A stretch of DNA of 44,307 nt, taken from Streptomyces sp. DH24 (GTDB lineage: Bacteria > Actinomycetota > Actinomycetes > Streptomycetales > Streptomycetaceae). The translations under genes were made by a program, and so were the position numbers. How positions within the stretch are numbered: position 1 is the stretch's first letter; each line of letters starts with the position of its first letter. Positions 31,837 to 40,901 of the stretch are shown piece after piece. Location: the NCBI RefSeq assembly GCF_029813775.1, contig NZ_JARVKW010000055.1, positions 1 to 44,307 on the forward strand, read 5' to 3'. The notes beneath the pieces are model-generated. The model was not told the origin of the DNA. It did no database searches and saw nothing but the letters and a program-made list of their open reading frames with translations.

Positions 31837-34086
31837 GTGGCCGCCGAGATTTACCGTGATTCCTGGGGAATCCCGCACGTGCGCGCGGGCAGTCCCCGCG
31901 AAGTGGCCCGCGCCCAGGGCCACGTCACCGCCCGAGACCGGGCCTGGCAACTGGAGGTGGAGCGGCACCGGGCGCAGGGCACCTCGGCGTCGTTCCTCGG
32001 ACCGGAGGCGCTGCCCTGGGACCGGTTCGCGCGCCGCGCCCGGCTGGACGACACCGCCCGCCGCTGCTTCGCCGCCCTGGAACGTGACGACCCCGAGACG
32101 GCCGACTGGGTCCGCGCCTACGTCGACGGCGTCAACGAAGGCCTGGCCGCGGGCGCTTCCGAGGAGTTCACGCGCGTCGGGCTCGCCCCCGGCCGGTGGG
32201 AGCCCTGGACGCCGCTCGGCGTCTGGATCGGCACGCACATCCTGTTCGCCGGGTTTCCCGCCAAGCTGTGGCGCGAGCAGGTGACGCGGTCGCTCGGTCC
32301 GGACGCCGTCGGCCTGTTCGCCGCCGACGGGCCCGGCACCTCAGGCAGCAACGGCTGGCTCGTCGGCGGCGAACGGACCACGACGGGGCACGCGATCATC
32401 GCCGGCGACCCGCACCGCTTCATCGAGGACCCCGGCGTCTACCAGCAGATCCGCCTGTCCTGCCCGGAGTTCGACGTCGTCGGCCTCGCCGTCCCCGGCG
32501 TCCCCGGCATCGCCCACTTCGGCCACACCGGCACGGTCGCCTGGGCCATCACCAACGCCATGGCCGACTACCAGGACCTGTACCGGGAGCGGCTGCGGCG
32601 CACCGGCGCCGGCATCGAGGCCCTCGGCCCGGACGGCACCTGGCGGCGCGCCGCCCGGCACACCGAGACGATCGAGGTGGCGGGCGAGGACCCGGTCGAG
32701 GTCGAGATCGTGGAGACCGAACGAGGGCCTGTGATCATCGGCGGTCCGGAAGGCATCCAGGACGGCCTCCCGGAAGGCACCCAGGAGGGCGCCGCCGAAG
32801 GGTCCGCCGTCGAAGGGCCCTCCGCCGAGAGTCCCGGTGGGTCCGCCCACGACGGTCCCGGTGGGCCCTCCGCCGACGGTCCCGGTGAGGCCGCCGACGA
32901 CGATCCCCGTGGGCCCGCCCATGACCTCGGCCCCTCCGCGCCCCCCGTCGCCGTCAGCCTCCGTTACCCGCCCCGCGTCACCGCCGACCTCGGCTTCGGC
33001 GCGCTGCTGCCGTTGCTGCGGGCCCGTCGCGTCGCCGACGTGGACCGGGCCGCCGACCGGTGGGCGGAGCCCGTCAACGTCGTCCAGGCCGCCGACACCG
33101 AGGGCGGCGTGCTGCACCGCGTGGCCGGCCGGGTGCCCGTGCGGCACGAGGCCAACCGCACCCGGCTCGTGCCCGCCTGGGAACCCGGGCACGAGTGGCG
33201 GGGCTGGCACGACATGCCGCGCGCCGGGCTGACCGACGGCGTCGCCGTGATGGCCAACCAGCGCGGCCCCGCCGCCCCGCTCGGCGTCGAGTTCGCCCCG
33301 CCGCACCGCGCCGACCGCATCGCCGCCCTGCTCGCGGAGCGGGACCGCTGGTCGGCCGCCGCCATGCCGGCGATCCACACGGACACGTACCTCGCCTCCG
33401 CCGCGCCCCTGCTCGACCACCTGGCGGACCTCGCCGCGACCGACCTGACCCCCGGGGCCGCCGCCCTGCGGGAGCGGCTGCTGCGCTGGGACCGCCGGAT
33501 GGACGCGGACAGCGCCGGCGCCGCGGAGTTCGCCGCCGTGCGCGGAGCGGTCGTACGGCGACTGGCGGCGGAGCCGGCCTTCGCGGCGCTCACCTCCCCG
33601 CCCGCGTACCCGGAGGTCTTCCGGCCCTGGCTGGCCCTGCTCTTGAGGATCGGTTACGCACTCGAACACCTGCTGCGCGCCGAGGAGTTGTACGGCGTCG
33701 ACCGCCCGCGGGCCGTACGTGCGGCTCTGGAGGAGGCGGCGGCTGCCGGGGCGCCCGGCACCTGGGGCGACACCCACCGGCTCGCCCCCTGGCGCGCGGT
33801 CGCGCCGCAGTCGCCGTACGACGAACCCGGACTGTCCGGCGACCACGACTGCGTCCTGTGCACCTCGGCCGTCCCCGGCCTCACCGACCTCGCCGCGCGC
33901 GGCCCGGCCGCCCGGTACGTGTGGGACCTGGCGCGCCGTGAGGACAGCCTGTGGGTGGTGCCGTTCGGCGCCTCGGGCGTGCCCGGCTCGCCCCACCACC
34001 GTGACCAGCTTCCCCTGTGGCTCAACGGGGATCTCGCCCCCGTCGTCACCGACTGGGACCTGCTTGAGAAGGAGACCGATGTCTGA
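31837..34086 (+). CDS. Penicillin acylase family N-terminal-nucleophile hydrolase
   Basis: An amide hydrolase of 749 residues that should self-cleave into two chains. The N-terminal part has YRDSWGIPHVRA and ARAQGHVTARDRAWQLE. The processing site is G170-S171 in TSGSNGWLVGG, with Ser171 as nucleophile; DPHR and VGLAVPGVPGIAHFGHTGTVAWAITN follow. No signal peptide is seen, so it is probably cytosolic. About 70 residues of Gly/Pro/Asp/Glu-rich repeats (about 305-375) are inserted. GTG 31837 is chosen (GAGGG upstream); GTG 31831 is possible. It faces the iron box, so an iron-linked amide substrate such as a siderophore is a reasonable guess. Confidence 0.87.
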   Translation: MAAEIYRDSWGIPHVRAGSPREVARAQGHVTARDRAWQLEVERHRAQGTSASFLGPEALPWDRFARRARLDDTARRCFAALERDDPETADWVRAYVDGVNEGLAAGASEEFTRVGLAPGRWEPWTPLGVWIGTHILFAGFPAKLWREQVTRSLGPDAVGLFAADGPGTSGSNGWLVGGERTTTGHAIIAGDPHRFIEDPGVYQQIRLSCPEFDVVGLAVPGVPGIAHFGHTGTVAWAITNAMADYQDLYRERLRRTGAGIEALGPDGTWRRAARHTETIEVAGEDPVEVEIVETERGPVIIGGPEGIQDGLPEGTQEGAAEGSAVEGPSAESPGGSAHDGPGGPSADGPGEAADDDPRGPAHDLGPSAPPVAVSLRYPPRVTADLGFGALLPLLRARRVADVDRAADRWAEPVNVVQAADTEGGVLHRVAGRVPVRHEANRTRLVPAWEPGHEWRGWHDMPRAGLTDGVAVMANQRGPAAPLGVEFAPPHRADRIAALLAERDRWSAAAMPAIHTDTYLASAAPLLDHLADLAATDLTPGAAALRERLLRWDRRMDADSAGAAEFAAVRGAVVRRLAAEPAFAALTSPPAYPEVFRPWLALLLRIGYALEHLLRAEELYGVDRPRAVRAALEEAAAAGAPGTWGDTHRLAPWRAVAPQSPYDEPGLSGDHDCVLCTSAVPGLTDLAARGPAARYVWDLARREDSLWVVPFGASGVPGSPHHRDQLPLWLNGDLAPVVTDWDLLEKETDV

Positions 34087-34687
34087 TCCGTACGCCTCCC
34101 GAACCGCCGTCCACGAGGAACACGTCGACGGATTCGGAACCGTCCGCGTCCTGCCGCTGGACTCCCGGGCCGACGCCGGGGTGCTGCACGGCTGGGTCAG
34201 CGAGGAACGCGCCTCCTTCTGGGGCATGAACGGCCTCACCGTCGGCCAAGTGGCCGAGATCTACGCCCACATGGACACCCTCGACACCCACCACGCGTTC
34301 CTGCTCGTGAAGGACGCCGAGCCCGTCGCGCTGCTCCAGACCTACGAGCCGGACGCGGACCGGGTCGGCGAGTGCTACGACGTCGAGCCCGGCGACATCG
34401 GCATCCACCTGCTCCTCGCACCCGCCGGCCCGGACGGCGCGCGGCCCGGCTGGACGTCGGCGCTCGCCTCCGTCGTCGTGTCGTACGCGCTGCTGACACT
34501 GGACCGGCGGCGGATCGTGGTCGACCCGGACGTCCGCAACGAGAAGGCGGTCGCCCGCTTCCTGCGGCAGGGCTTCACGGCCGGCCCGGCGGTCGTCCTG
34601 CCGGAGATCGACCTGCCCGACGTGTACCTGCCGGAGAAGGAGGCACAACTCGCCTTCCTCACCCGGGAGGTAGCCTTCGCCGGGTGA
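34079..34687 (+). CDS. GNAT acetyltransferase, siderophore-biosynthesis-like (IucB/RhbD type)
   Basis: A 202-residue acyltransferase. The layout fits the acetyltransferase group used for hydroxylated lysine or diamines in siderophores: RVLPLDSRADAGVLHGWVSEERASFWGM, the H-H-A-F-L-L strand, DIGIHLLLAP, and VVDPDVRNEKAVARFLRQGF near the C-terminus as acetyl-CoA site. ATG 34079 overlaps the acylase gene by 8 nt, with GAAGGAG upstream. Cotranscription with the acylase next to the iron box fits iron use. Substrate is inferred. Confidence 0.87.
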   Translation: MSDPYASRTAVHEEHVDGFGTVRVLPLDSRADAGVLHGWVSEERASFWGMNGLTVGQVAEIYAHMDTLDTHHAFLLVKDAEPVALLQTYEPDADRVGECYDVEPGDIGIHLLLAPAGPDGARPGWTSALASVVVSYALLTLDRRRIVVDPDVRNEKAVARFLRQGFTAGPAVVLPEIDLPDVYLPEKEAQLAFLTREVAFAG

Positions 34688-35157
34688 CCCCCGACGACCT
34701 CGTCGCACACTACGGACTCGAACCGATCCCGCGCGAAGGCGGCCTCTTCCGGCGCACCTGGGCCGGACCGGAGCGGCCGGACGGCAGACCCGAGGGATCG
34801 GCGATCGTCGTCCTGCTGACGGCGGACGACCACTCGGCCCTGCACCGGCTGCCCACCGACGAGATCTGGCACTTCTACCTCGGCGACCCCCTGGAACTGC
34901 TCCTCCTCGCCCCCGACGGTTCCTCCCGCACGGTGGTGCTCGGCCCGGACCTGCGCGCCGGCCAGCACCTCCAGTTCACCGTCCCGGCCCGCACCTGGAT
35001 GGGTGGCCGGGTCGCCGAGGGCGGCGCCTGGTCGTTCCTCGGCTGCACGATGGCGCCCGGCTTCGTCTACGAGGACTACGAACACGGCGTCCCGGCGGAC
35101 CTCACGGCGCGTTATCCGTCCGAGGCCGACCGGATCGCGCGACTGTGCCGCCCATGA
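34684..35157 (+). CDS. Cupin-fold protein (DUF985 family)
   Basis: A 157-residue beta-barrel protein. Typical segments are LEPIPREGGLFRRTW, ALHRLPTDEIWHFYLGDPLELLLL, and GCTMAPGFVYEDYEHG, all DUF985 marks. The start GTG 34684 overlaps the GNAT stop (GTGA). Possibly a sugar- or small-molecule-binding or isomerising cupin; role unknown. Third gene in the coupled series. Confidence 0.88.
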   Translation: MTPDDLVAHYGLEPIPREGGLFRRTWAGPERPDGRPEGSAIVVLLTADDHSALHRLPTDEIWHFYLGDPLELLLLAPDGSSRTVVLGPDLRAGQHLQFTVPARTWMGGRVAEGGAWSFLGCTMAPGFVYEDYEHGVPADLTARYPSEADRIARLCRP

Positions 35158-35927
35158 ACACCACGGGACTGCTCGACGGACAGGTCGCCCTCGTCACGGG
35201 CGCGAGCGGCGGCATCGGCCGGGGCATCGCCCTGCGGTTCGCCGAGGAGAGCGCGGCCGTCGCCGTGCACTGCCGTACCCGGCCGACGGCGGCGGAGGAC
35301 GTGGCCGACCGCATCCGGGAGTCGGGCGGCCGGGCCGTCGTGCTGCGCGCCGACCTCACCGACGAGGACGCCTGCCACCGCCTGGTCCACGAGGCCGCCC
35401 ACTGGGGCGACGGCCGGCTGACCGCCCTGGTCAACAACGCGGGCGTCCAGCCCGTCCGGGACCTGCCCGGCATGACCGCGGACGAGTGGCGCACGGTCGT
35501 CGACACGAACCTCGCCGGCGTCTTCACCTGCACCCAGGCCGCCGCCGACGTCATGCGCGCCCAGGACGGCGGGGGGTCGGTCACCCACATCGCGTCCATC
35601 GAGGCCCACACCCCGGCCCCGGGCCACGCCCACTACAGCGCCGCGAAGGCCGCGGTCGTCATGCACGCCCGCGCGGCGGCCCTGGAATACGGCCCGCACG
35701 GCATCCGCGTCAACACGGTCTCCCCGGGCCTCATCCACCGGGAGGGCCTGGAAGAGGCGTGGCCGGAAGGGGTACGACGATGGCGCCGGGCGGCTCCGAC
35801 GGGCCGCCTGGGCCGCCCGGAGGACGTCGCGGACGCGTGCGTGTTCCTCGCCTCCCGCCTGGCGTCCTGGGTGACGGGCCACGACCTGGTGGTGGACGGG
35901 GGAGTGTCGGCGCGACCGCACTGGTAG
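35154..35927 (+). CDS. Short-chain dehydrogenase/reductase
   Basis: An NAD(P)-dependent oxidoreductase of 257 residues. TGASGGIGRG (nucleotide loop), NNAG, catalytic Ser in HIASIEAHTP and YSAAK, and the C-terminal VTGHDLVVDGG are all intact. ATG 35154 overlaps the cupin stop (ATGA); GTG 35145 is a weaker alternative. Last gene of the four-gene unit. After it, 35928-36116 is GC-rich with short direct repeats (GGTGGCT, GGTGTTC) and no gene. Confidence 0.92.
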   Translation: MNTTGLLDGQVALVTGASGGIGRGIALRFAEESAAVAVHCRTRPTAAEDVADRIRESGGRAVVLRADLTDEDACHRLVHEAAHWGDGRLTALVNNAGVQPVRDLPGMTADEWRTVVDTNLAGVFTCTQAAADVMRAQDGGGSVTHIASIEAHTPAPGHAHYSAAKAAVVMHARAAALEYGPHGIRVNTVSPGLIHREGLEEAWPEGVRRWRRAAPTGRLGRPEDVADACVFLASRLASWVTGHDLVVDGGVSARPHW

Positions 35928-36116
35928 CGCCGGAGGGCAGGGGGAGGCGGGCCGCTGCGCGGCGACGCCGTGACGTTGGTGGCTGGTGGCTGGTGACAGG
36001 TGGGCCGTTGGCCGTTCGCCGTTGGTCGGTGTTCGGTGTTCGGCGGCTGGTGAGCAAGGCCGCCCTCGCATCCGTACCTCCTCGTGAGGCGGCGAGTGCG
36101 GGGACGGAGGCGAGAC

Positions 36117-38102
36117 GTGAGGGGCGACCGTGCGCGGGCTCTGCGGAGCGTGCTGCTGCTGGGTGTCGCCCTCGTCCTGCTGCTGCTCGGCACCGCCGGG
36201 CCCGCCTCCGCGCACGCCGCCCTGCGCGCCACGGACCCCGAGGACGGGACCGTCCTGAAGCGGGCGCCGCGTCACCTCACCCTGACCTTCACCGAGTCCG
36301 TGGGCCTGCTGGACGACTCCTTCCGCGTCTACGGCCCCGACCGGCGCAGGGTCGACACGGGCGAGCCCGGTCACGCCGACGGCCGTTCGGACACGGCACG
36401 GGCGGCCCTGCCCGGCAGGCTCGGCACGGGCACGTACACCGTGGCCTGGCGGGTCGTCTCGGCGGACAGCCACCCGGTGTCCGGGGCGTTCACCTTCTCC
36501 GTCGGCGCCCCCTCGCCCACGCCCGCGGCGCCACCGGCCGCCACCGAGCATCCGCTGACGGCCGGCCTGCACGCCGCCGCCCGCTACCTCGCGTACCTGG
36601 CCGCCGCCCTGCTCATCGGCACGGCGGCGTTCGCGGCCCTGTGCCGCCCACCGGAACTCGCCCCGCTGCGCGCCCCGTCGCTGACCGGCTGGTGGACCCT
36701 CCTGGCGACGACCGTCGCCCTGCTCCTGCTGCGCGCCCCGTACGAGTCCGGAGCGGGCCCGGCCGCCGGCCTGGACCCGACGGCCCTCGGCCGCACCCTG
36801 ACGAGCCGTCCCGGCCTGGCACTCCTGGCGAGGCTGGCCCTGCTCGCGCTGTGCGGCGTCCTGTACGTACGGCTGTCCCGGAGCCGCGACCGGGACAGCC
36901 GTACTCCGGCCGTCCTCGCGGCGGGCACGTCCCTGGCCGTGGCGCTGGCCCTGACGTGGGCGGCGGCCGAGCACGCCTCCGCCGGAATCCAGGTACCGGT
37001 GGCGATGACGTCGTCCGTGCTGCACCTGCTGGCCATGGCGACCTGGCTGGGCGGCCTGGCGGCGCTGCTGACGTCCCTGTACCGCTCGACGCTCCCGCTC
37101 CCGCCGGCCACGGTCACCCGCTTCTCCCGCCTCGCCCTCACCTCGGTGACGGTCCTGGCCGCCACCGGCACCTACCAGTCCTGGCGCGGCCTCGGCACGT
37201 GGTCGGCCCTCACGGACACGTCGTACGGCCGGCTCCTGATCGGCAAGGTGACGCTGGTGGCGCTGTTGTTGGCAGCGGCGGCGTTCTCACGACGCCGGTC
37301 GACGAGGCTTGCGGCGACGGGCGCGGGGGTCGCGACGAGTACGCCGGTGACGAGGAGCACGACGACGGCGACGACCGCCGGGGCGGCCGTACGGGAGCGG
37401 GTCCCGCAGACGACGGGCGGCCCGACACTGCCACCGGAGCCGGAGCCGGAGCCGGAGCCGGGGCCGGAGCCGTGGCCGGGGCCGGAGGTAAAACAGGATT
37501 CGCGGGCGAATGGGGATCCGGAGGTGAAGCGGGCCCTGGGGCAGGAGTCGGTGCGGGACCCGAGGGCTGAACAGCACCCCGAGGAGCGCGCCTCCGGGTC
37601 CCGGGACGACGCCCAACGCCGGGGACTGCGCCGCTCCGTCCTCACCGAAGCGGCCGTCGGAGCCCTCGTCCTGCTGCTGACCGCCGCGCTCACCGGCACC
37701 GTGCCAGGCAGGGCCGTGGCGGAGGCGGCGGAGGCGGCCCCGGTCGGTGGCCTGCCCACGGCGTCCGTCACGTCCGTCCCGTTCGACGTGGGCACGGCGG
37801 GCGGCGGGCGGGGCACCGTGCAGATCACGCTCGACCCCGGCCGGGTGGGCGAGAACCGGGTGGAGGCCGTGGTGCTGGCCCGCGACGGCGGCCCGGCCAC
37901 CGTCCCCGAGGTCCGCCTCACCTTCACCCTCGCGGCCAGGGACGTCGGCCCCCTCGACGCCGGCCTCACCGACCGGGGCGGCTACTGGGGCACGAACACC
38001 CTCACTCTCCCCCTCCCCGGCGTCTGGACGATGAGGGCGACGATCCGGGTGTCGGACCTGGACCAGGTGACGGTGTCGCGGCGCATCCGCATCGAGGACT
38101 GA
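36117..38102 (+). CDS. CopC-CopD copper protein with C-terminal extracytoplasmic domain
   Basis: A 661-residue copper transport or resistance fusion. After the signal peptide cleavage PASA-HAALRATDP, the mature N-terminal His would be the CopC Cu(II) ligand, with DSHPVSGAFTFSVG closing the CopC domain (about 120). A CopD membrane part of about eight helices (about 150-420) follows, then a repetitive PE/PG linker (from CCGGAG hexamers at 37434-37490) and Arg/Glu-rich segment, another helix (about 515), and a C-terminal beta domain (about 550-660) like YtkA/FixH types. GTG 36117 has GGAGG six nt upstream. Confidence 0.9.
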   Translation: MRGDRARALRSVLLLGVALVLLLLGTAGPASAHAALRATDPEDGTVLKRAPRHLTLTFTESVGLLDDSFRVYGPDRRRVDTGEPGHADGRSDTARAALPGRLGTGTYTVAWRVVSADSHPVSGAFTFSVGAPSPTPAAPPAATEHPLTAGLHAAARYLAYLAAALLIGTAAFAALCRPPELAPLRAPSLTGWWTLLATTVALLLLRAPYESGAGPAAGLDPTALGRTLTSRPGLALLARLALLALCGVLYVRLSRSRDRDSRTPAVLAAGTSLAVALALTWAAAEHASAGIQVPVAMTSSVLHLLAMATWLGGLAALLTSLYRSTLPLPPATVTRFSRLALTSVTVLAATGTYQSWRGLGTWSALTDTSYGRLLIGKVTLVALLLAAAAFSRRRSTRLAATGAGVATSTPVTRSTTTATTAGAAVRERVPQTTGGPTLPPEPEPEPEPGPEPWPGPEVKQDSRANGDPEVKRALGQESVRDPRAEQHPEERASGSRDDAQRRGLRRSVLTEAAVGALVLLLTAALTGTVPGRAVAEAAEAAPVGGLPTASVTSVPFDVGTAGGGRGTVQITLDPGRVGENRVEAVVLARDGGPATVPEVRLTFTLAARDVGPLDAGLTDRGGYWGTNTLTLPLPGVWTMRATIRVSDLDQVTVSRRIRIED

Positions 38103-38215
38103 AGGGCGGCACGGAATCGGGGCACGGTGGACGCACCCCGGCGCCCTGGCGCCCCGGCGACAAGTGAACTGAAAGAGGCTCAGCCACGCGCCCGACGCCC
38201 ACTACCTTGATCCAC

Positions 38216-38698
38216 ATGGCGAGTCAGATCATCACCCTGGTTGGCGTGCTGCTGGGCGCGGTCACGTCGTACTTCGCGACGACTCTTGCCGAGCGAGCCA
38301 AGTTCCGGCAGGCCATGGCGACACGGTGGGACGAGCGCAAACTCGACGCCTACGTGGACTACGTCTCCTGCGTCAAGGAAGCGGGCCGGGCCGCCGGACG
38401 GGTCCTCGACGCCCGTGAGCGGGGGGACGACCCGACCGGACCGCTCACGGAGATGGAGGCGGCGGAGACTCGACGCTCCGTGCTCTTCGAAGGCCTCGTC
38501 CTCCTGGCGGGAGACGCCGCCGCGGAGGCGGCGACGCGAGCGAACGAACGCCTCTGGGACTTGCTCAGGGCCGCCCGGAATCCGGCCGCCGTGCCTGCAA
38601 CCGAACGTGACCGGATCGGCCCGGCATTCATCGACGCGCTGAACGACCTCCACAAGGAAGCACGGGCGGACCTGGGGATAGGCAGGGAGATCTCGTGA
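38216..38698 (+). CDS. Membrane-anchored hypothetical protein, 160 aa
   Basis: A 160-residue protein with an N-terminal hydrophobic helix (ASQIITLVGVLLGAVTSYFATTLAERAKFR begins it, about 4-25) and a helical cytoplasmic part (RKLDAYVDYVSCVKEAGRAA, LVLLAGDAAAEAATRANERLWDLLRAARN). Similar small anchored proteins are common in Streptomyces but I know no function. ATG 38216; no strong ribosome binding site. It is the last gene before the accessory region. Confidence 0.75.
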   Translation: MASQIITLVGVLLGAVTSYFATTLAERAKFRQAMATRWDERKLDAYVDYVSCVKEAGRAAGRVLDARERGDDPTGPLTEMEAAETRRSVLFEGLVLLAGDAAAEAATRANERLWDLLRAARNPAAVPATERDRIGPAFIDALNDLHKEARADLGIGREIS

Positions 38699-38758
38699 TG
38701 GACGGTGCTGAACGGCAGCGAAGGCAACCAGAAGCACAACCAGGGGCTCAGTTCCTGA

Positions 38759-39016
38759 TCACGCCCTGAGCCAAGCGCTGAGCAGGTCGTCGGGACCGTA
38801 CACCGCCTGAAGGCCGGAACAACCGACTCCGCTGCGGGAGACCGCGACGAGCGGTACCGGCTCGTCGATGATCGCTGCCCGGTGCTTCTGCAGCGCGACC
38901 AGGTCGTGGCTGTCGAACGCGGAGTTCTCCAGCCACTTGACCGATCCGAGAAAGAGCAACTTCTTGGCCACCGGCTGCCGGTCGGCACCCACCAAGTCGA
39001 TCTCGACATCGCTTAC
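38759..39016 (-). pseudogene. C-terminal remnant of a DUF234-type ATPase
   Basis: The minus-strand frame DVEIDLVGADRQPVAKKL...YGPDDLLSAW matches the C-terminal nuclease-like DUF234 domain that follows a P-loop ATPase domain (SSO-type ATPases). Only about 85 residues remain; the whole ATPase domain (over 300 residues) is missing and no start codon fits. The surviving segments FLGSVKWLENSAFDSHDL and LVAVSRSGV are recognisable. Confidence 0.75.
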
Positions 39017-39453
39017 TTTTCCCCTTCGGGCATGAGGCTCTGACGTGCCGGGGCGCCGCCCGACGTTCCTTCGCGGGTGGCGGGAGGGCAGCGGCACCCC
39101 GGTGCGGCAGGCGCCTTCGGTACGCACCGCTTCTTTGGTGTCTCGGCCACGAGTGGCCGTAGCGCGCGGCGCGAAGTGAGGCGAGCACCGCTGTGGGTGG
39201 ACTACCGCTGGCCAGGACCGTGGGTGCGAGCTGCCGCAGGGCGAGCTTGGACGGGGCCGCGGAGGGTGGTCGGTTCGGCCGGGAGTGCGTGGTGATGACG
39301 GCCACCAACCGCGTGCCGGGCGGCGGAGATTCCAACGGAGTGTGGAAGCAGACCGAAGCCGCTTCGGCGCCGAGTTCGAGGATGACGCCCCTGTCCGTGC
39401 CCGCTCGCGACGAATCGACAGCCGAAGATCTGCTATGCCGAAGAGCCGAGCTG
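39017..39453. other. Mosaic interval without a supported gene
   Basis: Frames on both strands are open but have Arg/Pro-rich or patchy composition and match no family I know. It probably holds scrambled remains between the ATPase fragment and the low-GC gene. Confidence 0.5.
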
Positions 39454-40485
39454 TCAGATGACTGACACCTTGGCAGTGAAAGCATTCGTCGAATTTCTAG
39501 TTTTCGCTACATGAGAAGCGCCATTTTCTACATCATCTGGATGCACGATGGAGTCCTGGATGCCCAAGAGGTGCATAAGTGACTTGACCGACACCACCCG
39601 GCTGTTTCCAATCCAGAGCACCCTGAAGGGGAGTGATCCTTTCCTGGCCATCTTTGATGCTTGCGATTCTGAAATGCCAACAATGCTGGCTGCCTCGCTG
39701 AAGCCAATATATTGGGGCAGGAGATCAGAAATCCGATAGTAAAGATTCCTCCCGTCCACCCATGACCGGCCTGCCTGTGTTGGAGTAATGGCGGGAGAAT
39801 CTACCTCACCGCGGCAACCGTTGCGGATTTTGTCATGAATGCTCTTGACGTGACCCATGACCCCCATTCGTTGCAACAGGGCTCCGGTGCGCTCCCCGCG
39901 AATTCTCTCATGGGCATCCGGATCCCGCACCGTGCTGGCGTCAATGATCGACGAGGCTCGCAGCGTGGAATCTTCCTCATGCGAGGCATCAGCAATCAAA
40001 CACTCCGCACTTGGTGCACATGTTTCCGAGCTTCCTGCTTCCACCAGTTCACGAGCGGCAGTGAACGCGCGAGTCATCATGGTGTCCAGGAGGGCCTTGG
40101 AAGGGATGCCACCTGTCCTGGAAAACCCTGCCTCCAGGGCGCCCTCCACCATTGCAGATCTGATGTCCGAGACATCGTAATGCCATTTTCGTGCCAACTC
40201 TTTCGACCACCCTCCAAAGTATGGAGTCAGTAGATCTAGTAGGATCATCAGCCATTTTTCTCGCTCCGGGTGGTCACTCTCCCTTGCCAAAGTGCCCACC
40301 GACTCCCAGAGGCGCAGGCTTGCTACGGATTTGGATCGACCAAGTCGAATCTTTTCGCGCAAAGCTTGATATGTGGGATGGCTCTTCATTGCGCACGCTT
40401 GAACATCGCCGACGTGCGCGCAGATGGGTTCCCCGCCGCAGTCGCGCAGAACTCGTTCAGTGATGAGAGTGAATACGTCGCGCAT
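39454..40485 (-). CDS. Low-GC helix-turn-helix protein of mobile-element type, 343 aa
   Basis: I do not recognise a named family. The protein has an N-terminal all-helical region (LITERVLRDCGG, YQALREKIRLGRSKSVASLRLWES; then EKWLMILLDLLTPYFGGWSK and DVSDIRSAMVEGALEAGF), a variable middle (about 150-210), and a C-terminal helix-turn-helix with wing (about 265-315): FSEAASIVGISESQASKMARKG then WIGNSRVVSVKSLMHLL, like MerR/excisionase folds. ATG 40485 has AGAGGAAA upstream. GC is clearly below its neighbours and codons such as CTA, ATT, AAA and GCA are frequent, without TTA. It is intact although the DNA around it is decayed, so it may still be used. Confidence 0.8.
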   Translation of the reverse strand: MRDVFTLITERVLRDCGGEPICAHVGDVQACAMKSHPTYQALREKIRLGRSKSVASLRLWESVGTLARESDHPEREKWLMILLDLLTPYFGGWSKELARKWHYDVSDIRSAMVEGALEAGFSRTGGIPSKALLDTMMTRAFTAARELVEAGSSETCAPSAECLIADASHEEDSTLRASSIIDASTVRDPDAHERIRGERTGALLQRMGVMGHVKSIHDKIRNGCRGEVDSPAITPTQAGRSWVDGRNLYYRISDLLPQYIGFSEAASIVGISESQASKMARKGSLPFRVLWIGNSRVVSVKSLMHLLGIQDSIVHPDDVENGASHVAKTRNSTNAFTAKVSVI

Positions 40486-40901
40486 GGTTTTCCTCTTGCT
40501 TGTGCCGTCGGATCGGGCCTACGGAAATCATGAGTCGCGGCAACTGTGCTTCGGGGATTTCTGCAGGGATTCAGCCCTAATCGAGTGAACTATGTTTGGC
40601 TGCACAGCGATATGCGGGCATGAGCAGCGGTCCTCGACAGGTGGTACTTGGCCTACGAAAGGTGAGGTCCTCGGCCAGGCGGACGCATGTCGAGCTCGGT
40701 TACGTCCAGGGGGAATGGTGTGCGGATTCGACCTGACCTGGATGCGAATGACGCGGCTGAAGCCTCGTGTTCCACCTCCGCCGGGGTGATGGATACCGTT
40801 CGCACGGAGGGCGGGAGGGATTCGAACAGGGGTGTGTCCTACGGGGCACGCGCAGCGCGCGCCGCCTCGGCCGGCAGATGGGCGACTCGTAGCGGTCACG
40901 G
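40486..40901. other. Intergenic interval of the accessory region
   Basis: It holds the presumed promoter of the low-GC gene and the tRNA-3'-like segment at 40811-40830. No coding frame is supported. Confidence 0.5.
40811..40830 (-). other. tRNA 3'-end-like sequence, possible att scar
   Basis: On the minus strand it reads TTCGAATCCCTCCCGC after CTG, i.e. a T-loop followed by a T-stem/acceptor-like 3' part. The 5' half of the T-stem does not pair, so no full tRNA exists. Such 3' fragments are typical of tRNA attachment sites. The source tRNA is not in this window. Confidence 0.35.

Noticed and set aside
39193..39465. 90-codon plus-strand frame in the mosaic interval
   Set aside because: No ribosome site, no recognisable domain, patchy composition; too weak to call.
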